DNA of 48,185 nt, taken from contig DIAS01000028.1 of assembly GCA_002415855.1 (NCBI GenBank), forward strand, positions 9,743 through 57,927. Direction: 5' to 3'. Origin of the DNA: Bacteroidales bacterium UBA5072 (lineage in GTDB: Bacteria; Bacteroidota; Bacteroidia; Bacteroidales; UBA10428). Made by a program: the position numbers and the translations under genes. Below are positions 22,857 to 30,356 of the stretch, one piece after another. How positions within the stretch are numbered: the stretch's first letter is position 1; each line of letters begins with the position of its first letter. The notes beneath the pieces were generated by a model. That model made no database searches and was not told the origin of the DNA. It saw only the letters and a program-made list of their open reading frames with translations.

Positions 22857-24728
22857 TTAAATACCCAACTTGACATGAAAGTGCTGCAGTGTTTCCAGCA
22901 AATTCGACCGGACATGGATGAATTCGGTAATGCCTTTCTGCCTTAGCTCCTCCATGCAGGCCGGGGCACCTGCCACCACGATGATGGCCCTGCCATTGAC
23001 GAGTTCCGCCACTTCGGGAACTACCTGCAGATATTCGTCATCACTGCTGCAAACCACTATGATATCGGCTTTGGCGACGAAAGCGGCTTCAATACCCTCG
23101 CGGGCTGACGGGAAACCTAAATTGTCGATCACTTCATAGCCGGCACAGGCAAAGAAATTGCAGGAGAACTGCGACCGTGCCAGGCGCATGGCCAGGTTAC
23201 CATAGGTGAGCATAAAGACCTTCGGCCTGCCTGCCTTGTGTTTCTCCGTGGCAAGACGTAGTTTTTCAAATCCCGCTGCGGCACGCAGCGGCATGAGTGG
23301 TTCCGCCAACCGGTAAGGATTGTCAGGTGCCTTGCGGAATGCAATTTCAGGATTTACCTGACCGTTTACCTGCTCATGCTGGTGCGGGTACTGGTTGGTA
23401 CCAACCAGCACTTCCCTTCGTGTTGAAACCATTTCGGACCGCCGGGAGACGGTCTTGCTGATCTCCTCCACGACATAGTCGTCCGTAAATGCTTTGACAT
23501 ACCCTCCCCGCTCATCCGTTTTCAGGAAGAGTTGCCAGGCACTTTCAAAAAGTGCCTCCGTGAGGGATTCTATGTAATACGATCCGGCGGCCGGATCCAC
23601 GACCTTGTCGAAGTAGGACTCTTCCTTCAGGATGATTTGGATGTTCCGGGCAACCCTTTCGGAGAAATCATTAGGTTCACGGTACCATGAATCATATGGC
23701 TTCACCAGCAGGGAATCGCACCCGCCCAGGATGGCCGCCATCGCCTCGGTTGTCAGCCGGAGCATGTTCACATTCGGATCATACAGTGTCTTGTTCCAGT
23801 CGGTGGTAATGCTGTGGATGAATACCGACACGTGTTTGCTGTGGTCGTTGTCATAGCCGCTCAACAAAGCAGAGAAAAGCAACCGGGCTGCCCGGACCTT
23901 GGCGATCTCCATGAAATAATCCGGTCCCGCCCCCAGGTTCCATTGCATGTGCCTGGCCACATCTTCGGCACTGTGCCCCACGTCGGTCATCCGGGTAAGG
24001 TATTCAGCTGCCATGGAGATCCCGAAGGCCAGTTCCTGTACAATGGAAGCACCGGAATCACTGAATATATGACTGTTGACCGCGATCACCCTGTATCCCG
24101 GCAATTCATTCTCAGCTGTCGAAAGCAGGTTATCAACCTCATTGAAGTCCTCCTCGGCTGATGTAAAAAAGCCCCCCGTGGTGGTCAGCTGTTCAAGGGG
24201 ATCATATCCCAGTGAACCTCTTACCTGTGCAGGATCGATCCGCAGCTCTTCCATAGCACGGAGCAAATAATCCAGCACATCCGGGGCGGTCTCTCCTGCA
24301 ACGAAACTCAGGCTGGTGCCATTACGGGCAAAGCCGGCGATCAGCTTTCTGAAATCATGGAAGTACAGGTCACCCTTCAGGGTGAGGTCAAACCCGATAG
24401 ACGTGGCGCCGCGCTCAACAGCTGCATTAGCTTTGTACAGGGCTGTGTCAATATCAAAAACCCTCAGATCCTGCCGGATCTCCCAGGTGTTTCCGGAAAT
24501 CTTTGTTCCCCTGACGAAGGGATACATGCCGGGCATCTCATCTGCAAAGGGCAGGTCTGTAATGTCCTCAGCCGTATAATAGGGTTTGATCTTCAGGTTC
24601 TCCAGGGTTTTCCAAATCAACTTCTTCTCATAATCCGCCCCTTTGAGATCTTCCCTGATCCTGGCTTCCCAATCGGCGACACTGGTTATGGGAAACCCTG
24701 CAAAGAGCCTGTCGTTCTGCTCGTTCAT
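22857..24728 (-). CDS. mutA: Methylmalonyl-CoA mutase small subunit
   Basis: The 623-aa partner of MutB forms the heterodimer but does not bind B12 itself. It keeps the barrel fold (RMTDVGHSAEDVARHMQW, ITTDWNKTLYDPNVNM, VVDPAAGSYYIESLTE). In the C-terminal Rossmann-like domain, however, the DxHxxG motif is absent (SCNFFACAGYEVIDNLGF instead), which is normal for small subunits. It lies between fumC (24-bp gap) and mutB on the same strand. The length is usual for the family. Confidence 0.96.
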   Translation of the reverse strand: MNEQNDRLFAGFPITSVADWEARIREDLKGADYEKKLIWKTLENLKIKPYYTAEDITDLPFADEMPGMYPFVRGTKISGNTWEIRQDLRVFDIDTALYKANAAVERGATSIGFDLTLKGDLYFHDFRKLIAGFARNGTSLSFVAGETAPDVLDYLLRAMEELRIDPAQVRGSLGYDPLEQLTTTGGFFTSAEEDFNEVDNLLSTAENELPGYRVIAVNSHIFSDSGASIVQELAFGISMAAEYLTRMTDVGHSAEDVARHMQWNLGAGPDYFMEIAKVRAARLLFSALLSGYDNDHSKHVSVFIHSITTDWNKTLYDPNVNMLRLTTEAMAAILGGCDSLLVKPYDSWYREPNDFSERVARNIQIILKEESYFDKVVDPAAGSYYIESLTEALFESAWQLFLKTDERGGYVKAFTDDYVVEEISKTVSRRSEMVSTRREVLVGTNQYPHQHEQVNGQVNPEIAFRKAPDNPYRLAEPLMPLRAAAGFEKLRLATEKHKAGRPKVFMLTYGNLAMRLARSQFSCNFFACAGYEVIDNLGFPSAREGIEAAFVAKADIIVVCSSDDEYLQVVPEVAELVNGRAIIVVAGAPACMEELRQKGITEFIHVRSNLLETLQHFHVKLGI

Positions 24729-24752
24729 TTTGTTGTTATGAGGGATTAGTGA

Positions 24753-26141
24753 TTAAATCATCTTAGCGGGATCTACCCACTTATCAAACTGTTCTTCGGT
24801 GACCAGGCTGAGCTCGATGGCGGCCTGCTTCAGTGTTTTATTCTCTTTGTGGGCCTTTTTGGCAATTTTGGCAGCATTCTCATACCCGATGTGCGGATTG
24901 AGTGCCGTCACCAACATCAGGGAATTCCGGAGATGCTCACGGATGACTTCGTGGTTGGGCTGTAAGCCTTCTGCGCATTTGTCGTTGAACGACATGCTGG
25001 CATCACCCAACAACCTGGCTGACTGCAGCACATTTGCTGCTATCAGCGGCTTAAACACGTTGAGCTCGAAATGCCCGTTCATTCCACCGACCGACACAGC
25101 CACATCGTTCCCGATCACCTGGGCACAGACCATGGTCAGCGCTTCGGGCTGGGTAGGATTTACCTTGCCTGGCATGATGGATGATCCCGGTTCGTTATCG
25201 GGGATGATGATCTCACCTATTCCGCTTCGCGGCCCGGAGCTGAGCATGCGGACATCATTGGCAACCTTCATCAGTGATACCGCTGTCCTTTTTAAAGCAC
25301 CGCTCAATTCCACCATGGCATCATGCGCCGCCAGCGCTTCATACTTGTTCGGAGCAGTAATGAAAGGATGCCCGGTGAGCTCGGCAATTTTTCTGGCCAC
25401 CAGCACGTCATACCCCTTGGGTGCATTGAGCCCGGTTCCCACCGCCGTTCCGCCCAGCGCAAGTTCGCGTACCATCTCAAGGGCATTGCGGATGGCTCGC
25501 ATGGAATTGTCGATTTGCTGAACATACCCCGAGATCTCCTGGCCGAGTGATAAGGGCGTGGCGTCCATGAAATGCGTACGGCCGGTCTTTACGATACCGC
25601 TGAACTCCCCTGCTTTCTTGTGCAGGGTATCCCTCAGCTTCTGCAACCCGGGCAGGGTAACCTCAACCACCATAATATAGGCAGCTATGTGCATGGCCGT
25701 GGGGAAAGTATCATTCGATGATTGCGACTTGTTTACATCATCGTTGGGATGAAGGATCTTCTTTTCATCCGTGAGCGCACCTCCCGAAAGAACGTGCGCC
25801 CGGTAGGCGATCACCTCGTTCATGTTCATGTTGGACTGCGTACCGGAGCCGGTTTGCCATATGACCAGCGGGAACTGATCATTCAGCTTGCCGGTCAGGA
25901 TCTCATCACACACGCGCGCGATCAGATCGCGCTTTTCAGCCGCCAAAACGCCCATTTCAGCGTTTGCCAGAGCAGCGGCCTTTTTAAGATAGGCAAAAGC
26001 GTAAATAATCTCTCGGGGCATACTGGCCTCTGGTCCAATCCTGAAGTTGTTCCTCGAACGCTCGGTTTGTGCTCCCCAATACTTGTCGGCAGGAACATTT
26101 ACCTGCCCCATCGTGTCGTGTTCGGTTCTGTACTCCATCAT
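24753..26141 (-). CDS. fumC: Fumarate hydratase, class II
   Basis: Catalyses fumarate + H2O to malate in the cytoplasm. The 462-aa protein shows the superfamily signature GSSIMPGKVNPTQPE, the SGSGTQSNMN-type loop (TGSGTQSNMNMNEV) and SSNDTFPTAMH. The catalytic His-containing TGRTHFMDATPLSLGQE is also present. These distinguish it from aspartase only in part; the family-wide substrate loops look like FumC. It is the first gene of fumC-mutA-mutB, linking fumarate/succinate to propionate metabolism. A terminator for the arsC side ends just upstream. Confidence 0.95.
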   Translation of the reverse strand: MMEYRTEHDTMGQVNVPADKYWGAQTERSRNNFRIGPEASMPREIIYAFAYLKKAAALANAEMGVLAAEKRDLIARVCDEILTGKLNDQFPLVIWQTGSGTQSNMNMNEVIAYRAHVLSGGALTDEKKILHPNDDVNKSQSSNDTFPTAMHIAAYIMVVEVTLPGLQKLRDTLHKKAGEFSGIVKTGRTHFMDATPLSLGQEISGYVQQIDNSMRAIRNALEMVRELALGGTAVGTGLNAPKGYDVLVARKIAELTGHPFITAPNKYEALAAHDAMVELSGALKRTAVSLMKVANDVRMLSSGPRSGIGEIIIPDNEPGSSIMPGKVNPTQPEALTMVCAQVIGNDVAVSVGGMNGHFELNVFKPLIAANVLQSARLLGDASMSFNDKCAEGLQPNHEVIREHLRNSLMLVTALNPHIGYENAAKIAKKAHKENKTLKQAAIELSLVTEEQFDKWVDPAKMI

Positions 26142-26170
26142 GTTTATATTAAGAGTAAATACGAAAGACC

Positions 26171-26188
26171 AAAACCCCGCAAACGGGG
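26171..26188 (-). terminator. Terminator of the prmC-recX-prfB-arsC unit
   Basis: On the minus strand, CCCCG-TTTG-CGGGG is followed by TTTTGG. It lies 135 bp after the arsC stop and upstream of fumC, so it separates the two operons. Confidence 0.7.
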
Positions 26189-26203
26189 CTTAATATGAAT
26201 AGT

Positions 26204-26315
26204 GCCGGGTGAACCCCGGTGTTAATTAACGTTCTGATTTCTTTACAACCACGGAGTGGTTGTATTGTATAGTAAAAATAACTCATCACCTGTTCAACCA
26301 CTTCGCGGTTAATTT
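26204..26315. repeat. Small hairpins CCGGG/CCCGG and CAACCAC-type repeats
   Basis: CCGGG-TGAAC-CCCGG (near 26205) is followed by CAACCAC-GGA-GTGGTTG (near 26246) and AACCACTTCGCGGTT (near 26296). The last two resemble the AACCGCTCCGCGGTT hairpin near 7042, so they may be a second small dispersed palindrome family. Confidence 0.5.
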
Positions 26316-26322
26316 CATTGGA

Positions 26323-26676
26323 TCACTTAATCTCCTTTACCAGCCCCTCTATCATCTTCGCCGGGATCGCAACCACAGCCCTGTACTTCCCCTCCACGAT
26401 AGGCCGTTGCAAAAGCCTGGGATTCTCCAGGATGATACTGATCCATTCTTCATCAGTGAATGTCCTTCCTTTCAATTCCTTCCGGTATAATTCCTCCTGG
26501 GTTCTGATTACCTGAGCCGGTTTGAGGTTCAGCTTCATCAGAATTCTTTTGAGATCCTCTTCATGCAAAGGGTTTTCGAGATACTGCACCATCTCGAATT
26601 TCAAATTACGATCCGTAAGGTATTTCAGACCTTCCCGACTTTTTGCACACCTGGGATTATGATAGATCTTCAGCAT
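26323..26676 (-). CDS. ArsC/Spx-family thioredoxin-fold protein (arsenate reductase-like)
   Basis: The 117-aa protein begins MLKIYHNPRCAKSREGLKYL, the glutaredoxin-like strand and the RCxKSR catalytic loop with Cys9 of glutathione-dependent ArsC-type reductases and YfgD-like proteins. The C-terminal half carries LFNR-like ELYRKELKGRTFTDEEW and a late NPRLLQRPIV motif with the conserved Arg. It could reduce arsenate or be a YffB/YfgD-type protein of other function; no ars genes are nearby. It starts 8 bp after the prfB stop, so it is the last gene of that operon. Confidence 0.85.
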   Translation of the reverse strand: MLKIYHNPRCAKSREGLKYLTDRNLKFEMVQYLENPLHEEDLKRILMKLNLKPAQVIRTQEELYRKELKGRTFTDEEWISIILENPRLLQRPIVEGKYRAVVAIPAKMIEGLVKEIK

Positions 26677-26683
26677 AGGTTGA

Positions 26684-27773
26684 TTATTTTCCTGCAAATT
26701 CCATGAGATAAGCCTTGATGAAGGCGTTGATATCGCCATCCAAAACGCCCTGCGTATCGGATGTTTCATAATCGGTTCGTAAATCCTTCACCAGCCTGTA
26801 CGGATGCAGCACATAACTGCGGATCTGGCTCCCCCATTCGATCTTCTTCTTCTGCCCCTCTATCTCCGCCTGCTTTTCCATCCTCTTCCGCAACTCCATT
26901 TCGTAAAGATGAGAGCGGAGTATCCGGAGCGCATTCTCCTTGTTTTGCAGCTGCGACCTGGTTTCAGTATTGTCTACGGTGATCCCGGTGGGCAAATGCC
27001 TTACCCGGACACCTGTTTCCACCTTGTTGACATTTTGTCCGCCTGCCCCGCTCGATCGGAAGTAATCGAACTCCAGGTCGGCCGGATTTATGATGATCTC
27101 TATGTTATCATCCACCACGGGCGACACGAACACTGAGGCAAATGACGTGTGTCTTTTATGATTGGCATCGAAAGGAGAAAGACGAACCAGCCGGTGAACC
27201 CCGTTCTCCGCACGCAGGTAACCATAGGCATAGTCGCCGTCAAATTCTAGGGTCACCGATTTGATGCCGGCATCATCGCCTTCGAGAAAGCTGATCTCAC
27301 GAACCTGGTAGTTGTTGCGCTCTCCCCAGCGGATGTACATGCGCATCAGCATCTGGGCCCAATCCTGACTTTCGGTTCCTCCTGCGCCGGAATTGATCTT
27401 CAGTATGGCACCCATCCTGTCTTCGTCATTGCGCAGCATGTTACGAAATTCCAGGTCCTCCACCCGGCCGATCACCGAAGCATAATGCTCATCGATCTCC
27501 TTTTCAGTGGCTTCGCCTTCCTTATAGAAATCAAACAATACGGTGAGGTCATCCAGTTCCTTCCTTAGCTGGTGATAGCCGTCGGTCCAGCTTTTTAAAA
27601 CGGATATTTCCTTCAGCTTTTTCTCCGCTTCCTTGGGATCATTCCAGAAATCCGGTGCGTGGGTCTTTTCTTCTTCCTCTTTGATCAGGGTAAGTTTACG
27701 GTCAATGTCAAAGATACCTCCCCAGGGCGTCGGTGCGCTCTGTTAACACTTTAATTAGATCAATCGTGACCAT
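26684..27773 (-). CDS. prfB: Peptide chain release factor 2, with programmed +1 frameshift
   Basis: RF2 ends translation at UGA and UAA. The gene starts at ATG 27773 and reads 21 codons to TAT-CTT, then meets an in-frame TGA at 27708-27710 followed by C (CTT-TGA-C), with a GGGAGG Shine-Dalgarno-like stretch just before. Shifting +1 continues as GAC-ATT-GAC and restores a ~362-aa protein, the normal length. The body holds the SPF stop-recognition tripeptide (LVRLSPFDANHKR) and the GGQ motif (SSGAGGQNVNKVET). The low-RF2 autoregulation known from E. coli is expected here. It lies between recX (47-bp gap) and arsC, downstream of prmC, whose product methylates this GGQ. Confidence 0.97.
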
Positions 27774-27820
27774 AAGCTTTGTTTTTATATGAGGAAACAA
27801 ATGTAAGAAAAATACGGGTA

Positions 27821-28267
27821 TTATTCATCCCCCAGAAATCCCTGCATAACCTCCATCTCATACCCCCGCGATGAACCGTAACGTGCAAGTTTGGCCCAGA
27901 CCTCCCTTGCAGGGCCTTTAAGTGTTTTACGCTTTTTGGCCAGTTCTCTGCCCACCATGGCTCGGTAATCATCGGGATTGATTTCTCTGAGGGCATCTTC
28001 AGCAACATGCCTGGCAATACCTTTTTGCTGTAACATGTAACGGATCTTGATCAAACCCCAGTGATCAAATTTTATTTTATCCGCAACAAAAGCAGCGGCA
28101 TAACGGTACTCATCCAGAAATTTCCCTGATCTCAGGTCTTCCAGGATCTCCTGGTGATGTTCCTGCGGAACACCCCAGCGTTTTAAAAGGGTCAGCACAT
28201 CTGCAGGGCATTTTTCCTGCCGGCTGCAAATCTGACGGATCTTGTCAAGGGCCTGTCGGGTTAACAT
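27821..28267 (-). CDS. recX: RecX family regulator of RecA
   Basis: The 148-aa helical protein begins LTRQALDKIRQICSRQEKCPADV and has three tandem three-helix motifs typical of RecX (DLRSGKFLDEYRYAAAFVADK, GLIKIRYMLQQKGIARHVAEDAL and KLARYGSSRGYEMEVMQGFL). RecX inhibits RecA filament growth. No recA is visible here; it sits between prmC and prfB in a minus-strand run, with 75 bp to prmC. Confidence 0.9.
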   Translation of the reverse strand: MLTRQALDKIRQICSRQEKCPADVLTLLKRWGVPQEHHQEILEDLRSGKFLDEYRYAAAFVADKIKFDHWGLIKIRYMLQQKGIARHVAEDALREINPDDYRAMVGRELAKKRKTLKGPAREVWAKLARYGSSRGYEMEVMQGFLGDE

Positions 28268-28342
28268 GTTTACAATTTTTCATTATTCAGAAATTTCCTG
28301 GGAGGTTCAAGGATCCCACCCCTAACTGTCACCAGTCACTTC

Positions 28343-29200
28343 CTATTTGCTTGCTTTCACCATCCTCGGCTTTCCGTTCAGGTCGCTCCTGATCTCTATT
28401 CCATAAAATCCGGCATTTTCCAGTATTTTCGTAATTTCCTGCGGGTAATTCTCGTTGATCTCCAGGTAAAGGTACCCTCCGTCCTTCAGAAATTTCCTTC
28501 CCAGCAGGGCTATACCGCGATAACAGCAAAGCGGGTCATCATCAGGCACATACAGCGCAATTCCAGGTTCATGATCCAGCACATTCTTCCGCATGTACAT
28601 CTTTTCCATCTCCCTGACATAAGGCGGGTTGCTGACCATAAGCTGGTACCTGGAAGGCAGAAGGGTTTGCCCATTAAACAGGTCGTAAACAAACAAATCC
28701 ACCTCGACCTCATTTATCCGCACGTTTGACAAGGCAACCTCAAGCGCATCCTCCGATATATCACATGCGGAAACACTTGCCCCCGGTAAATTTGCAGCCA
28801 ATGAGACGGCAATACACCCGCTACCCGTGCCGATATCCAGGATGGCAGGTGCTCTGCCTTTTTCCGTGCTCAGTATCCATGCTACAAGCTCCTCTGTTTC
28901 CGGGCGCGGTATTAGAACCCTTTTGTCGACCTGAAAAACCAGCCCGTAAAATTCTGTACTTCCCGTTATGTATTGAATGGGTTCCCAATTTTTCAACCTG
29001 ACAAGGACCTGGTTGAATTTTTCAACGATTTCGCCTGAAATTGGATCCTGACCTTTCTCATGAATGTCAATTTTGCTGTAATTTAGCAAATGTTCAGCAC
29101 ACAGGTAAAAAATGTTTCGTATCTCGCCGTCGGGATAATAATCCCGCAGCTGATGCCGGAACAAAAGCATGACATCCCGGAGCGTTTGGATTGGTTCCAT
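28343..29200 (-). CDS. prmC: Release factor glutamine methyltransferase
   Basis: PrmC (HemK) methylates the Gln of GGQ in release factors. The 285-aa protein shows an N-terminal helical domain (EPIQTLRDVMLLFRHQL), then RPETEELVAWILS, the SAM motif ILDIGTGSGCIAVSLAA and the catalytic VSNPPYVRE, ending with EINENYPQEITKILENAGF. It is divergent from ribD with only 23 bp between the starts, and first in an operon with recX and prfB, its own substrate gene. Confidence 0.95.
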   Translation of the reverse strand: MEPIQTLRDVMLLFRHQLRDYYPDGEIRNIFYLCAEHLLNYSKIDIHEKGQDPISGEIVEKFNQVLVRLKNWEPIQYITGSTEFYGLVFQVDKRVLIPRPETEELVAWILSTEKGRAPAILDIGTGSGCIAVSLAANLPGASVSACDISEDALEVALSNVRINEVEVDLFVYDLFNGQTLLPSRYQLMVSNPPYVREMEKMYMRKNVLDHEPGIALYVPDDDPLCCYRGIALLGRKFLKDGGYLYLEINENYPQEITKILENAGFYGIEIRSDLNGKPRMVKASK

Positions 29201-29223
29201 CGGGTAAATTTACAAAAAAGAAA

Positions 29224-30276
29224 GTGACTTCAGGAATTTCCCATGAATCGTACATGAAAAGATGCCTCGATCTGGCCGGACGCGGTCTTGGGCATACTGC
29301 CCCCAACCCGATGGTCGGATCAGTCGTTGTGCATGACAACAGGATCATCGGCGAGGGATTTCACCGGATGTACGGCGGTCCACATGCCGAAGTGAATGCA
29401 GTCAATGCAGTTGCGAACAAGGAACTGTTATCCCGTTCTGTTTTATATGTCAGCCTGGAACCCTGTTCGCATAGCGGGAAAACCCCGCCCTGTGCAGATA
29501 TGATCATCAGAACAGGCATTCCGGAAGTAGTGATCGGCACATCTGACCCGAATCCGCTGGTGTCGGGAAAGGGAATTGCCAAACTGGAGCAGGCCGGCCT
29601 GAAAGTTATCAACGGCGTGCTGCCTGATGATTGTGCTGCGCTCAACCGTCGGTTCTTTACTTTCCACACCAGGAAACGACCTTATATCATCCTCAAGTGG
29701 GCACAGACAAGTGACGGATTCATTGACATCTTACGTGAAAATCCCGGAATTCAGCAACCCAACTGGATATCCAATGAGATATCCCGCATGCTGGTTCACA
29801 AATGGCGAAGTGAAGAACAGGCGGTACTTGTTGGTACACAAACCGCACTGCTCGATAATCCGCAGCTCAACGTGCGCGAATGGCCCGGAAAATCACCGAT
29901 GCGACTGGTGCTTGATAAAAAACTGCGGTTGCCAAAAAGCCTGAACCTTTTTGACAACTCATCCCCGACCCTTGTTTTCAATGCCTTGAAAGACGCTTTT
30001 GAAGATCAAACCCGCTATGTAAGACTCGACTTCAGGGATAATGTACTGGAATCCATGCTTGCCTGCCTTTATGCAGAAGGGATTCAATCCGTTCTGGTTG
30101 AAGGGGGACAAAAACTGCACAGCAGTTTCATTCAGGCTGATCTTTGGGATGAAGCCAGGGTATTTACAGGCCTCCAGAAGTTCGGATCCGGCGTAGCCGC
30201 TCCGGTTATTGCCAATGCTACCCGCGAGGAATACAGGATCAGGGAGGATAAACTAATTTTCTTTCATAACCAATAA
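29224..30276 (+). CDS. ribD: Bifunctional riboflavin deaminase/reductase
   Basis: RibD carries out the second and third steps of riboflavin synthesis. The N-terminal deaminase holds the zinc ligands in HAEVNAV and PCSHSGKTPPCADMII. The C-terminal reductase shows VLVGTQTALLDNPQLNVR, LVEGGQKLHSSFI and the usual dihydrofolate-reductase-like strands. GTG at 29224 gives a normal start (HESYMKRCLDLAGRG); the open frame reaches 29191 but would overlap prmC, and ATG 29254 would cut conserved residues. No FMN riboswitch fits in the 23-bp gap. The gene stands alone. Confidence 0.93.
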   Translation: MTSGISHESYMKRCLDLAGRGLGHTAPNPMVGSVVVHDNRIIGEGFHRMYGGPHAEVNAVNAVANKELLSRSVLYVSLEPCSHSGKTPPCADMIIRTGIPEVVIGTSDPNPLVSGKGIAKLEQAGLKVINGVLPDDCAALNRRFFTFHTRKRPYIILKWAQTSDGFIDILRENPGIQQPNWISNEISRMLVHKWRSEEQAVLVGTQTALLDNPQLNVREWPGKSPMRLVLDKKLRLPKSLNLFDNSSPTLVFNALKDAFEDQTRYVRLDFRDNVLESMLACLYAEGIQSVLVEGGQKLHSSFIQADLWDEARVFTGLQKFGSGVAAPVIANATREEYRIREDKLIFFHNQ

Positions 30277-30356
30277 CCAATTCTTTGTTTTTTCGTATCC
30301 TTTACAGCATTAACCCTTTACAACAATAAAATCTCTCTGTTATAATAAACCTGTTC

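Noticed and set aside
24799..25521. A 240-aa open frame opposite fumC
   Set aside because: It lies wholly antisense to a perfect fumC and has no domain-like composition; GC-rich coding DNA often gives such shadow frames. The same holds for the long antisense frames inside dxs, mutB and prfB.
27536..27538. TTG at 27538 as the start of prfB
   Set aside because: It omits the conserved RF2 N-terminal domain, which is encoded upstream and joined by the CTT-TGA-C frameshift.
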